A stretch of DNA of 62,697 nucleotides, taken from contig JAKIUK010000017.1 in assembly GCA_021647585.1 (NCBI GenBank), forward strand, positions 1-62,697. The letters run 5' to 3'. The DNA is from Methylococcaceae bacterium. Lineage in GTDB: Bacteria; Pseudomonadota; Gammaproteobacteria; Methylococcales; Methylomonadaceae. Both the position numbers and the translations under genes were made by a program. Shown one piece after another: positions 37,488-46,846 of the stretch (its first letter is position 1; every line of letters starts with the position of its first letter). Below the pieces are notes generated by a model that was given only the letters and a program-made list of their open reading frames with translations, had not been told where the DNA came from and searched no databases.

Positions 37488-37964
37488 TTGACGTGTGTGA
37501 TTAGCGCTGAATCACAACAAGAAATAAGAAAGATCTGCATCGCATTTTTAACTCGACGAGAACATAGTCAACAAGAGTTATTGACTAAATTAGTTTTCAA
37601 AGGCTTTGATCGATTTGATACACAAAGTGTTATTAATGATTTAGCGGATGAGGGATGGCAAAGTGATGATCGATTTGCTGAAGCTTATAGTAGATACCGT
37701 ATTAAAAAAGGTTATGGCCCAATAAAGATTAGTAATGAGTTGCGCCAGCGCGGGATAGAGTCGTTTGATTTAGAGCCGGTTGTTTTGGATTTGGCTGGGG
37801 GATGGTTTGAGTTGCTAGAGCAGGTATATGATAAAAAATATGCTGATAATAAAACGATATCTTCTAAAGAATGGCTCAAACGAAGTCGGTTTCTACAACA
37901 GCGTGGTTATAGTGGTGAGCTGATTAAGCAGCTTTTTAGGCATTTAAATCTCAAACAAGTGTAA
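37488..37964 (+). CDS. recX: RecA regulatory protein RecX
   Basis: A 158-residue RecX family protein that modulates RecA filaments. It has the tandem three-helix pattern: AFLTRREHSQQELLTKL, DEGWQSDDRFAEAYSRYR, and GYGPIKISNELRQRGI. The frame begins with a TTG right after the recA stop; a GTG at 37497 is an alternative start. An operon with recA is the usual arrangement. A short palindrome (GCGGACTTCAGTCCGC, around 37975) follows. Confidence 0.95.
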   Translation: MTCVISAESQQEIRKICIAFLTRREHSQQELLTKLVFKGFDRFDTQSVINDLADEGWQSDDRFAEAYSRYRIKKGYGPIKISNELRQRGIESFDLEPVVLDLAGGWFELLEQVYDKKYADNKTISSKEWLKRSRFLQQRGYSGELIKQLFRHLNLKQV

Positions 37965-38075
37965 TGCTGTAGAGCGGACTTCAGTCCGCAGGATTATATC
38001 GGCTTAATCTCCAGTCGATAAATTTAATTGTACTTTTTTCCATAATGAATAAGATATATCAAGAAGTTAGATAAC

Positions 38076-40688
38076 ATGAAAAAAATGACCAGTGCAGAGT
38101 TACGTGCTGCTTTCCTTGATTTTTTTGAGCAACGCGGGCATTCTGTTCAGCCTTCCAGTTCGCTTGTTCCTGGTAATGACCCTACTTTGCTGTTTACTAA
38201 TGCAGGTATGGTGCCATTTAAGGATGTATTTTTAGGTAGGGAACAACGTAACTATACCAGAGCAACAACGACACAACGTTGTGTACGTGCTGGTGGTAAG
38301 CACAATGATCTGGAAAATGTAGGGTATACCGCCAGGCATCACACTTTTTTTGAGATGCTGGGTAATTTCAGTTTTGGTGATTATTTTAAAAAAGATGCGA
38401 TTCATTTTGCCTGGGACTTTTTAACCAAAGAACTGGAAATTCCTGCGGAAAAGCTTTGGGTGACAGTTTTTGAGGAAGATCAGGAAGCGGAAGCAATCTG
38501 GCTGGAAGAGGTGAAAATTGATCCTTTGCGGTTATCCAGAATTGGTGCCAAAGATAATTTCTGGTCTATGGGTGATGTAGGGCCTTGTGGTCCTTGTACT
38601 GAAATATTTTATGATCATGGTGAGGATGTAGTCGGTGGACCGCCCGGGACACCTGAAGAAGATGGGGATCGTTATATAGAAATATGGAACCTGGTTTTCA
38701 TGCAGTATGACCGAGATAAAGAAGGGGTGTTACATTCTTTACCTGCGCCTTCTGTGGATACAGGTATGGGATTGGAAAGGATTGCTGCTGTTTTGCAAGG
38801 AGTGCATAATAATTATGAAATTGATTTATTTCAAAATCTGCTAAAAATAGCTGCAGAGTTAACTGGCACAACAGATTTAAGTAATAGCTCTTTAAGAGTT
38901 ATTGCAGATCATATTCGGTCATGTGCTTTTATGGTGGTAGATGGTGTTTTGCCATCCAATGAAGGTCGTGGCTATGTATTAAGACGTATTATTCGTCGGG
39001 CAATTCGTCATGGATACCGTTTAGGTAGTCAGAATGTGTTCTTTTATAAGCTGGTTGCACCTTTAGTCATAGAAATGGGCGAGGCTTTTCCAGAAATAAA
39101 ACAGGCTCAAGAGCAGGTAGAGCGCGTTTTAAAGAAAGAAGAGCAACGTTTTGCTGAGACTTTAGAGCAGGGAATGAAGGTTTTAGAGTCTTGTGTCGCT
39201 AAAATTGAAGGTAATGTAATTCCTGGTGATATTGCATTTCTTCTTTATGATACCTATGGTTTTCCTGTTGATTTAACTGCTGACTTTGCTAGAGAACAGA
39301 ATTTAACAGTAGATCATGCGGGCTTTGAAATAGAAATGACTGCTCAACGTAACAGAGCGAGGGCCGGCGGAAAGTTTGATGCTGATTATGATCAGGATAT
39401 CAAACATGACAGTCAAACAGACTTTATCGGATATCATGATTTAGAGGGTTCTGCACATATTGTAGGGCTGTTTGCCAAAGGTCAGTCAGTTGATGTTCTG
39501 CAGGAAGGAGAGGAAGGTGTTGTGGTATTGGATAAGACACCTTTCTATGCTGAGTCAGGTGGTCAGGTTGGAGATAATGGCTGGTTAGAAATCGGCAGTT
39601 CTGTTTTTGAAGTGAAAGATACTCAAAAGCAGGGCGGGAGTCTTTTTCTACATAAAGGTAAAGCTGTTCAGGGGATGGTTAATAACGGACAAGTCTGTCA
39701 AGGGCATGTTAATGCTGACGACAGAATGGCAACGGAACTTAATCATTCAGCAACACATATCATGCATGCTGCATTACGGCATACATTAGGGGAGCATGTT
39801 TCTCAAAAAGGGTCGTTAGTCAACCCAGAAAGATTACGTTTTGATTTTTCACATTTTGAACCGATGACAACTGATGAAATTAGTACTATTGAATCACTAG
39901 TCAATGAACAGATTCGTATGAATAATCTTGTTTCTGCTGAGGTTATGGCTAAAGACGATGCAGTTAAAGCGGGTGCCATGGCGCTGTTTGGTGAGAAATA
40001 CGGTGATGAGGTCAGGGTGTTGAAGATCGGTGAATTCTCAACCGAGCTCTGTGGTGGAACGCATGTTGAACGCTCAGGTGATATTGGTTGTTTTAAAATT
40101 ATCAGTGAAACCGGGGTGGCTTCAGGAGTCAGGCGAATTGAAGCGGTTACAGGTAAAGCTTGTATTGAATGGATTGCAAACCGTGATAAAGCATTAACTA
40201 CTATAGCTGGATTGGTAAAAAGTTCGACGGAAAAAGCAGCCGATAAAATTCAGCAGTTGATAGAAAAAAATAAGCTGCTAGAAAAAGAACTGGATAAGTT
40301 AAAGTCAAAATTGGCGAGTTCTGCAGGAGGTGAACTGAGTACTCAGGCAGTAGATGTTGATGGAATAAAAGTATTAGCGGTGCGACTAGATGATGTTGAC
40401 TCTAAAGCATTGCGAGATATGGTCGATCAATTGAAAAATAAATTAGGTAGTGCCGCTGTTGTTTTGGCAACGGTTAAGGATAATAAAGTGAGTTTGATTG
40501 CCGGTGTTACTAAAGATCAGACCCATCATTTAAGAGCAGGAGATTTAGTCAATTCTGTGGCCACAAAAGTAGGTGGGAAAGGTGGAGGGCGACCTGATAT
40601 GGCGCAAGCGGGTGGTACTGATCCTTCAGGCCTTGATGAAGCATTAAAACAGGTTCCTGTCTGGGTGGAAGAGCAGATGAAAGGCTAA
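38076..40688 (+). CDS. alaS: Alanyl-tRNA synthetase
   Basis: Charges tRNA-Ala and edits misacylated serine or glycine. It has 870 residues in the bacterial order: class II catalytic core, tRNA-binding domain, editing domain with HSATH and CGGTHV metal ligands, and a C-terminal domain starting near GGELSTQ. The last domain carries GGKGGGRPDMAQ. The position between recX and lysC is conserved in Gammaproteobacteria. Confidence 0.99.
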   Translation: MKKMTSAELRAAFLDFFEQRGHSVQPSSSLVPGNDPTLLFTNAGMVPFKDVFLGREQRNYTRATTTQRCVRAGGKHNDLENVGYTARHHTFFEMLGNFSFGDYFKKDAIHFAWDFLTKELEIPAEKLWVTVFEEDQEAEAIWLEEVKIDPLRLSRIGAKDNFWSMGDVGPCGPCTEIFYDHGEDVVGGPPGTPEEDGDRYIEIWNLVFMQYDRDKEGVLHSLPAPSVDTGMGLERIAAVLQGVHNNYEIDLFQNLLKIAAELTGTTDLSNSSLRVIADHIRSCAFMVVDGVLPSNEGRGYVLRRIIRRAIRHGYRLGSQNVFFYKLVAPLVIEMGEAFPEIKQAQEQVERVLKKEEQRFAETLEQGMKVLESCVAKIEGNVIPGDIAFLLYDTYGFPVDLTADFAREQNLTVDHAGFEIEMTAQRNRARAGGKFDADYDQDIKHDSQTDFIGYHDLEGSAHIVGLFAKGQSVDVLQEGEEGVVVLDKTPFYAESGGQVGDNGWLEIGSSVFEVKDTQKQGGSLFLHKGKAVQGMVNNGQVCQGHVNADDRMATELNHSATHIMHAALRHTLGEHVSQKGSLVNPERLRFDFSHFEPMTTDEISTIESLVNEQIRMNNLVSAEVMAKDDAVKAGAMALFGEKYGDEVRVLKIGEFSTELCGGTHVERSGDIGCFKIISETGVASGVRRIEAVTGKACIEWIANRDKALTTIAGLVKSSTEKAADKIQQLIEKNKLLEKELDKLKSKLASSAGGELSTQAVDVDGIKVLAVRLDDVDSKALRDMVDQLKNKLGSAAVVLATVKDNKVSLIAGVTKDQTHHLRAGDLVNSVATKVGGKGGGRPDMAQAGGTDPSGLDEALKQVPVWVEEQMKG

Positions 40689-40780
40689 AGACGAAAGGTA
40701 AAAACTAAACACGAAAAGAACAGAAACTAAAAAATACAGTTCTTTTTTCAGATTGATAGCGTTTAAATTTTAAAGTAAAA

Positions 40781-42004
40781 ATGGCAGTATTTGTATATAA
40801 ATTCGGAGGCACATCTGTGGGCTCAGTTGAGCGCATCAAAGCTGTCGCAGAAAAAATTAAGAAATCAACTGAGCTGGGTAATCATATTGTTGTTGTGGTG
40901 TCCGCAATGAGTGGAGAAACCAATCGTTTAACAGGATTGGCAAAGGAAATGCAGGCTCAACCTAATAGCAGAGAAATGGACGTACTGCTTTCCACGGGGG
41001 AGCAGGTAACCATGTCATTGTTAAGTATGGCTTTACATGACTTGGATTGTCCTGCTTGTTCTTATACAGGGGGGCAAGTTAAGATATTGACGGATAGCAT
41101 GCATACTAAAGCCAGGATTATAGAAATTGATGATGTAAAAATCAAACAGGATCTTGATCAAGGGAAAGTCGTTGTGGTTGCCGGGTTTCAGGGCATTGAT
41201 GAGCATGGAAATATCACAACACTAGGAAGAGGCGGTTCAGATACTACAGCAGTTGCCCTGGCAGCAGCTTTAAAGGCAGATGAATGTCATATCTATACAG
41301 ATGTGGATGGTGTCTATACAACAGATCCAAGAGTAGAACCCAAAGCCAGAAGACTCGATAAAATTACTTTTGAAGAAATGCTAGAATTGGCCAGTTTGGG
41401 TTCAAAAGTATTGCAGATAAGAGCGGTGGAATTCGCCGGCAAGTATAATGTTGCACTCAGAGTGTTGTCATCATTTAAAGAAGGGTGTGGCACACTGATT
41501 ACTTATGAGGAATCACAAATGGAAAGAGCTTTAATTTCAGGTATTGCATTTAACCGTGATGAAGCTAAACTAACAATTACAGGTGTTCCAGATTTGCCTG
41601 GAGTAGCATCTAAAATTTTGTGTCCTGTCGCTGATAAAAATATTGAAGTCGATATGATTATCCAGAATATAGCGGCTGATGAAACAACAGATTTTACCTT
41701 TACAGTTCATCGTAATGATTATCAAAAATCCAAGCAGGTTTTAGAAGAAACCTGTAAGGAACTGGGGGCAAAACAAGTCACAGGCGATGATAGCATTGTC
41801 AAAGTTTCTATAGTGGGAGTAGGTATGCGCTCTCATGCAGGAATTGCGAGTACTATGTTTAAAGTGCTGGCGGACGAAGGAATTAATATTAGAATGATAT
41901 CAACCTCAGAAATTAAAATTTCAGTAGTGGTTGATGAAAAGTATTTAGAGCTTGCTGTGCGTGCTTTGCATAAGGCATTTGATCTGGAAAAAGAAGAAGA
42001 GTAA
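40781..42004 (+). CDS. lysC: Aspartate kinase
   Basis: Phosphorylates aspartate in the first step of lysine, methionine and threonine biosynthesis. KFGGTSVGS at the N-terminus, a GRGGSDTTA segment, and a DVDGVYTTDPR loop mark the catalytic domain. Two ACT domains follow (after about residue 265). At 407 residues it is the single-function type. A weak hairpin with T-run (around 40713-40747) lies between alaS and this gene. I see no lysine riboswitch in the 92-bp gap. Confidence 0.98.
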   Translation: MAVFVYKFGGTSVGSVERIKAVAEKIKKSTELGNHIVVVVSAMSGETNRLTGLAKEMQAQPNSREMDVLLSTGEQVTMSLLSMALHDLDCPACSYTGGQVKILTDSMHTKARIIEIDDVKIKQDLDQGKVVVVAGFQGIDEHGNITTLGRGGSDTTAVALAAALKADECHIYTDVDGVYTTDPRVEPKARRLDKITFEEMLELASLGSKVLQIRAVEFAGKYNVALRVLSSFKEGCGTLITYEESQMERALISGIAFNRDEAKLTITGVPDLPGVASKILCPVADKNIEVDMIIQNIAADETTDFTFTVHRNDYQKSKQVLEETCKELGAKQVTGDDSIVKVSIVGVGMRSHAGIASTMFKVLADEGINIRMISTSEIKISVVVDEKYLELAVRALHKAFDLEKEEE

Positions 42005-42101
42005 TTTTGATTTTATTTTTTCCTGAAAGATTGCTATAATAGAAAGCTTGGTTGGTAACTGCGTAAAGCAGTAAAGTTAAATGGAAAAGTAGGGAGATAT
42101 T

Positions 42102-42302
42102 ATGCTTATCTTAACTCGACGAGTAGGAGAAACCTTAATGATTGGTGACGATGTTACAGTCACAGTTTTAGGGGTAAAAGGTAACCAGGTTCGTATTGGT
42201 ATAAATGCACCGAAAGAAACATCGGTGCACAGAGAAGAAATATACGAGAGAATCAAGAAAGAACAGGCAGAATCATCTGGCTTAACAGGTTCTGAAGAAT
42301 AA
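42102..42302 (+). CDS. csrA: Carbon storage regulator CsrA
   Basis: A 66-residue RNA-binding translational regulator. LILTRRVGETLMIGDDV and VRIGINAPKETSVHREEIYERI match the CsrA fold, including the RNA-binding Arg in VHREEI. The position between lysC and tRNA-Ser is conserved. A GGGAGAT site precedes the ATG. Confidence 0.98.
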   Translation: MLILTRRVGETLMIGDDVTVTVLGVKGNQVRIGINAPKETSVHREEIYERIKKEQAESSGLTGSEE

Positions 42303-42311
42303 ATAGTTTTA

Positions 42312-42403
42312 GGAGAGTTGGCCGAGAGGCTGAAGGCGCTCCCCTGCTAAGGGAGTATGGGCTTTATCTCCCATCGAGGGTTCGAATCCCTCACTCTCCG
42401 CCA
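42312..42403 (+). tRNA. tRNA-Ser (GCT)
   Basis: A 92-base tRNA with a long variable arm and the anticodon GCT, ending in encoded CCA. Acceptor arms GGAGAGT and ACTCTCC pair, and the GTTCGAATC T-loop is present. It starts 9 bases after the csrA stop. Confidence 0.97.
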
Positions 42404-42480
42404 TAAAACAGAACGTCAATTTTAAGGAAAAATTGGTTGACATAAAATAGTACAAAAGGGATAATAGAGGGCTCAATAAG

Positions 42481-42557
42481 GCGCCCGTAGCTCAGCTGGA
42501 TAGAGTACTCGGCTACGAACCGAGCGGTCGGGAGTTCGAATCTCTCCGGGCGCGCCA
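42481..42557 (+). tRNA. tRNA-Arg (ACG)
   Basis: A 77-base tRNA with anticodon ACG, acceptor arms GCGCCCG and CGGGCGC, GTTCGAATC T-loop and encoded CCA. Second gene of a three-tRNA run. Confidence 0.97.
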
Positions 42558-42576
42558 CATTGAAGTAAAGAATTTT

Positions 42577-42652
42577 TCCCCTGTAGCTCAGTTGGTAGAG
42601 CGGGTGACTGTTAATCACTAGGTCGGCGGTTCGAGCCCGTCCGGGGGAGCCA
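42577..42652 (+). tRNA. tRNA-Asn (GTT)
   Basis: A 76-base tRNA with anticodon GTT, acceptor arms TCCCCTG and CGGGGGA, and encoded CCA. It ends the tRNA run and is followed by a terminator. Confidence 0.96.
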
Positions 42653-42660
42653 TATAAAAT

Positions 42661-42693
42661 AAAGCCTGTAGCGGTTTCGTTACAGGCTTTTTT
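42661..42693 (+). terminator. Rho-independent terminator after the tRNA run
   Basis: AAGCCTGTA and TACAGGCTT form a strong stem around GCGGTTTCGT, followed by a run of T. It would end the csrA-tRNA transcript. Confidence 0.9.
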
Positions 42694-42842
42694 GTGCGTA
42701 GTGCCTTTTGTAGTGTCCTGCAAATTGATGATCCAGCTTTTCTAACTAGTGGATGGTGATACGCACGTAGCATGAAGCCATCGTTTAAATTTTGTAGTTA
42801 TCACTTATGAGTAGTGAACAAAATGTTTTTAGTCTAATAATC

Positions 42843-42995
42843 CTAGAAAAATCAGTTGGATCACGGATTCTAGCACAAGCTCTTGATTCCACAGCACTTC
42901 ACAGAAAAGTGCTCCTGCTTTTTCTGCATTCACCACTTCCATGTGGCTCAAAAAAATGCCTGCTTAACCGAATGGGTGAAGCTTCCGCTCCTGCT
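42843..42995 (-). repeat. Dispersed repeat family 3, copy B
   Basis: On the minus strand it reads like copy A at 29936-30026 (CCGTGATCCAACTGATTTTT and TCAAGAGCTTGTGCTAGAAT), with an extra ~65-base insert rich in GCAGGAGCA-like motifs. Similar motifs (GAAATGCAGGTTTAGCAGGA) continue to about 43075. It occupies the gene-free gap between the tRNAs and the porin. Confidence 0.65.
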
Positions 42996-43197
42996 CACGC
43001 CCCTTACCTACATCCGTATAGGCAAAGCTCAGGTTTTTTGACCTACATGGACGTAGGAAATGCAGGTTTAGCAGGAGCAAAAACCTGTTAAAACACTGTG
43101 AAACCAATATCTTGTACTATAATTCCGCGCCCAACTTATTTTATGCATGTTCCTTAGTGTCTCATAATGAAGATAAATAATTACCTTCTCAATCAAA

Positions 43198-43215
43198 TTG
43201 TCATGCTTCTGTAAC
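43198..43215 (+). promoter_or_regulatory. Pho-box-like site upstream of the OprP-type porin
   Basis: TTGTCAT-GCTT-CTGTAAC matches the PhoB consensus CTGTCAT-N4-CTGTCAT at 12 of 14 repeat positions. It lies ~130 bp upstream of the phosphate-porin gene start. No second box is seen. Confidence 0.5.
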
Positions 43216-43348
43216 ATTTGTTTCGTATGAATTGTCGGAATTTTGCGATAAATTGCAAATAAACAACATTGCATTATCGCTTGCCATAACCATACGGCAG
43301 GAATAATTCCTTGTAAATAAAACCTTAATACTATTAGTGTGTAGTTTG

Positions 43349-44737
43349 ATGAAAAAACAAATAATTGCGACAACTGTCAGTTTGATCCTGGGTGGAACAC
43401 TGCCCCAAACAGCATTAGCTGAAAACAATACCATGTTGATGTTGATTGATGCATTGTATAAGAGCGGCTCTATCAACCCCGAGGCATATGAAGCATTACG
43501 AAAATCAGCTAAAACTGATATAGAAATGGCCAAAGTTGATTTAGAAAAGCAAAAGTTAGAAAAAGAAAAAGCTTCAGCGAGTGAACTAGAGTTTTCAACT
43601 AAAGACGGACTCAAAGTACAAACCAAGGATAAAAAATTTATATTTCAATTTGGTGGCCGTCTGATGGCAGATGCCGCTTTTTTTAATAACGACAAAGGCT
43701 CGGGCCTCAATGATGGTACTGAGTTCAGACGTGCCAGGTTCTATGCAAAAGGCACCTTGTATAATGACTGGCTATATAAATTGCAGTATGATTTTACCGG
43801 TTCAGGTACTAGTGGTATTCGTGATGCCTACATTAAATACACAGGTTTGAAACCATGGGGCATGCCTTTAAAAATTACCGCCGGTAACTTCAAACAATCA
43901 TTTGGTTTATCAGAACTTACCAGCTCTCGTTTCATTCCCATGATGGAGAGATCCATGGTTATTGAAGCATTCGCTCCCTCAAGAAAAATGGCCTTCGGCC
44001 TGGGTACACATGGAAATGACTGGACTGCGAATATTAGTGCTCACGGTGATTCAGTATCTACGTTAAATACCACTGCTGATGAAGGCAGGGGAACTATAGC
44101 TCGTGTTACTTACGGACCCAAACTAAGTGAAAGTACTCAAATTCACTTAGGTCTTGCTGGAGGTTATGAGGTTCCTCAAAATAACAAAGTCCAATTTAAA
44201 AGTCGTCCTGAAGCGCATCTTGCCAATCATAGACTGCTTGATACCGGCACGATTAGCAATGTTGACAACTACACCTTGTTTGGCGCCGAAGCCGCTGTAA
44301 TATTTGGACCTTTCTCATTACAATCTGAATATATGAGAGCAGATTTAACACGTGATGGTGGTAATAAAGATGCTACCTTTGATGGATACTATGCAACTGC
44401 CAGTTATTTCCTGACAGGCGAATCCCGAAAATATATCGCTAAGAAAGGTGTTTTTGGTCGAGTCAAACCCAACAGGAATTTTGATTTAAAAGGAGGCTGG
44501 GGAGCCTGGGAATTAGCGACTCGGTTTTCTAATCTTGACTTGAACGACAGTGGTATCAACGGAGGTGAAATTGATACCTTTTCGGCCGGAATAAACTGGT
44601 ATGCTAACCCTCATGTCCGCTTTATGGCCAACTATGTTAATGTATTAAATCTTGACGGAGGATTAAATCTTGACGGCAAAAATAACGATGCACAAGAACC
44701 TGATCTGGTCGAATTCCGTGCACAACTGGATTTCTAA
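43349..44737 (+). CDS. Phosphate-selective porin OprO/OprP family
   Basis: An outer-membrane channel of 462 residues from the ATG at 43349. A signal peptide (ATTVSLILGGTLPQTALA) precedes an N-terminal helix. FQFGGRLMADAAFF opens the barrel, and GNFKQSFGLSELTSS and FRAQLDF at the C-terminus are family marks. The Pho-box-like site supports phosphate-limitation control. A frame from 43337 is longer by four residues but has no better ribosome-binding site. Confidence 0.92.
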   Translation: MKKQIIATTVSLILGGTLPQTALAENNTMLMLIDALYKSGSINPEAYEALRKSAKTDIEMAKVDLEKQKLEKEKASASELEFSTKDGLKVQTKDKKFIFQFGGRLMADAAFFNNDKGSGLNDGTEFRRARFYAKGTLYNDWLYKLQYDFTGSGTSGIRDAYIKYTGLKPWGMPLKITAGNFKQSFGLSELTSSRFIPMMERSMVIEAFAPSRKMAFGLGTHGNDWTANISAHGDSVSTLNTTADEGRGTIARVTYGPKLSESTQIHLGLAGGYEVPQNNKVQFKSRPEAHLANHRLLDTGTISNVDNYTLFGAEAAVIFGPFSLQSEYMRADLTRDGGNKDATFDGYYATASYFLTGESRKYIAKKGVFGRVKPNRNFDLKGGWGAWELATRFSNLDLNDSGINGGEIDTFSAGINWYANPHVRFMANYVNVLNLDGGLNLDGKNNDAQEPDLVEFRAQLDF

Positions 44738-44766
44738 AAAAGATAATTTGTTATAATCTTGATTAT

Positions 44767-44806
44767 GCCACTTCACCTCAAGTTTGAGATAAAGTGGCAA
44801 CTTTTT
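44767..44806 (+). terminator. Rho-independent terminator after the porin
   Basis: GCCACTTCACCTCAA and TTGAGATAAAGTGGC form a long hairpin with few mismatches, followed by ACTTTTT. It fits as the porin terminator. Confidence 0.85.
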
Positions 44807-44885
44807 CAAGCCAAAAGCCTAAAGCAAAGCCTTACATCGAAGGTTAAAACATACTGGAAAGATCGCGGTGCAGTAAACCAGGGTA

Positions 44886-45005
44886 CTGGATAATGACTGG
44901 TGGAAAAATGTTAAGACTGCATACAATAAACCGAATATGAGCAATGATGAGGCACTGCGCTTTCTGTTCACTTTGGGTGCAACAAAATGGCAATACACCA
45001 ACTGT
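44886..45005 (+). pseudogene. Protein-coding fragment of unknown family
   Basis: One frame reads DNDWWKNVKTAYNKPNMSN then DEALRFLFTLGATKWQYTN, which looks like real protein. It has no start and runs directly into repeat copy 3. It may be the front part of the gene whose end is at 45384-45581. I do not recognise the family. Confidence 0.4.
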
Positions 45006-45350
45006 GTCATTTCGACCAGCGGGAGAAATCTTGAGTCTCGGTCATTATGAGTAACAAGATTTCTCGGCAACACCGCTTCGCTGCTCCTCGACAACTGCTC
45101 CTGCGTTGTTCTACTACGCACCGTCCATGGTGTTATGCGTTACCCTACTACATACCTCCATGGTATTATGCATTGCCCTACCTCCTGTGTAAACTACAGG
45201 GAGGTGGTGAATGCAGATATTGCAAGGAGCATATATCTGTCCATACAAGTCGTCCCACTGGTCGAAATGACAGTTCATTAAAATCTTTAAAACTGTCAGA
45301 AGTGACTTATTCTAAAGTTTATCCTATGCTTTGATAATAGCCATAATAAC
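45005..45350 (+). repeat. Dispersed repeat family 2, copy 3
   Basis: Contains TGTGTCATTTCGACCAGCGG, AGATTTCTCGGCAACACC, GTCGAAATGACAGTTC and the right end AATAGCCAT. The left end is missing. A ~120-base insert has a tandem duplication with CCATGGT.TTATGC in each unit (about 45123-45190). It separates two coding fragments. Confidence 0.75.
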
Positions 45351-45383
45351 TAATACTAAAAAAATTCACAAAACTGGAATCGG

Positions 45384-45581
45384 GTGCTTATAGATGATCG
45401 TTATTACTTTTTTACCCTTACGCTGACAGAAAGTGTTTTACCCATCGGTTCTGAAAAAGATGCAGTCGCTCAATCGTCAAATACCATGCTGAAATATCAT
45501 GGCCCTACAGGTAACAAAGTGATGGTGCCTGGAATTTTGCTACAAGAGGCTATCCGTAAATATAACATTGAGGTAGATTGA
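45384..45581 (+). pseudogene. C-terminal coding fragment of unknown family
   Basis: A 65-residue frame (GTG start possible at 45384) that stays open upstream only to the end of the repeat. It has protein-like composition, with YHGPTGNKVMVPGILLQEA near the end. It may be the tail of a gene disrupted by repeat copy 3. No function can be assigned. Confidence 0.4.
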
Positions 45582-45637
45582 TATCGATTGAATCTCTAAC
45601 TATTTATCTGTTCTTTTTTAATAAGAAATTAAACATA

Positions 45638-46717
45638 ATGAATATGATTAAAGAAAAAGATTTGTTCAGCCCGATTCAACTGGGCCAATACACTTTAAAA
45701 AACAGAATTATTATGGCTCCGTTAACACGCTGTCGTGCTGTAAATAATATTCCTATTGAAATGAATCGAATTTATTATCAACAACGAGCCAGTGCAGGGT
45801 TGATAATTACTGAAGGAACACAAATATCGCAGCAAGGAGCAGGTTACCCAAATACCCCCGGCATTTATAACCATAAACAGATTAAAGCCTGGCAGAAGAT
45901 TACTGAAGCAGTCCATGCCAGAGACGGTCGTATTTTTTTACAATTGTGGCATGTGGGGCGAGTGAGCTATCCAGGTATTCAACCAAATGAAGAACCTCCG
46001 GTTGCTCCTTCGGCAATAAAAGCTGAAGGTGACTATGTACAACCACGGGCACTAGAAATATATGATATAGATGAAATAGTCTTGGATTATAAAGATGCGG
46101 CTGATAATGCTTTGGCTGCGGGTTTTGATGGAGTAGAAGTACATGCAGCGAATGGTTATTTAATTGACCAGTTCTTACGTGATGCGACGAATAAAAGAGA
46201 TGATAAATATGGTGGTGACTATAAAAATAGATCACGATTTTTATTTAAAGTACTTGAAGCAGTGATTGCCGTGTGGGGGAGTGATCGGGTAGGTTTACGC
46301 TTATCACCGACCAATTCATTTAATGGCATGTCTGATTCAAACCCGGAAGCATTGTTTAAATATGTGGTTGCAGGGTTGAATCCACTGAATTTGGCTTATC
46401 TTCATATACTGGAAGGGAGTATTCATGTTGCTGATGAGTCTATAGCAAGCAGTTCTTTTGATGCCAGAAGTTTGCGCGATGTGTATACGGGAACTTATAT
46501 AGCTAATAATGGTTATAACAAGGAATCAGCCAATCAAGCAATTGCTACGGGCAGTGCTGATCTGGTGTCATTTGGTGATTTATTTATATCTAACCCTGAC
46601 TTACCTGAACGTTTTTTACAAAATGCCGCACTCAACCAGACAGACTTAGACACACGTTATGGTGGTGATGAAAAAGGCTATATTGACTATCCAATGTTAG
46701 AACCTTTAGCGATTTAG
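45638..46717 (+). CDS. Old-yellow-enzyme family ene-reductase (NemA-like)
   Basis: An FMN enzyme that reduces activated C=C bonds. The OYE marks are present: FSPIQLGQYTLKNRIIMAPLTR near the N-terminus, LQLWHVGRVS, GVEVHAANGYLIDQFL with the catalytic His-Asn pair, and a DLVSFGDLFISNPDL end. Starts at 45638 and 45644 are both possible. About 360 residues, the usual length. Confidence 0.93.
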   Translation: MNMIKEKDLFSPIQLGQYTLKNRIIMAPLTRCRAVNNIPIEMNRIYYQQRASAGLIITEGTQISQQGAGYPNTPGIYNHKQIKAWQKITEAVHARDGRIFLQLWHVGRVSYPGIQPNEEPPVAPSAIKAEGDYVQPRALEIYDIDEIVLDYKDAADNALAAGFDGVEVHAANGYLIDQFLRDATNKRDDKYGGDYKNRSRFLFKVLEAVIAVWGSDRVGLRLSPTNSFNGMSDSNPEALFKYVVAGLNPLNLAYLHILEGSIHVADESIASSSFDARSLRDVYTGTYIANNGYNKESANQAIATGSADLVSFGDLFISNPDLPERFLQNAALNQTDLDTRYGGDEKGYIDYPMLEPLAI

Positions 46718-46846
46718 CTAAAATACAGGAAAATGGTATGGAATAAAATTAAGCAATCCTGAATATATTTACACAGTAGGCTAGCTCTCCATCAAATCAG
46801 AATTGTCAGAATATTAGTGCTGTGCTTGTATTCTGTTAGTATTGAA

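Noticed and set aside
40689..40780. Lysine riboswitch upstream of lysC
   Set aside because: The 92-base gap is too short for the known aptamer and shows only a weak hairpin with a T-run.
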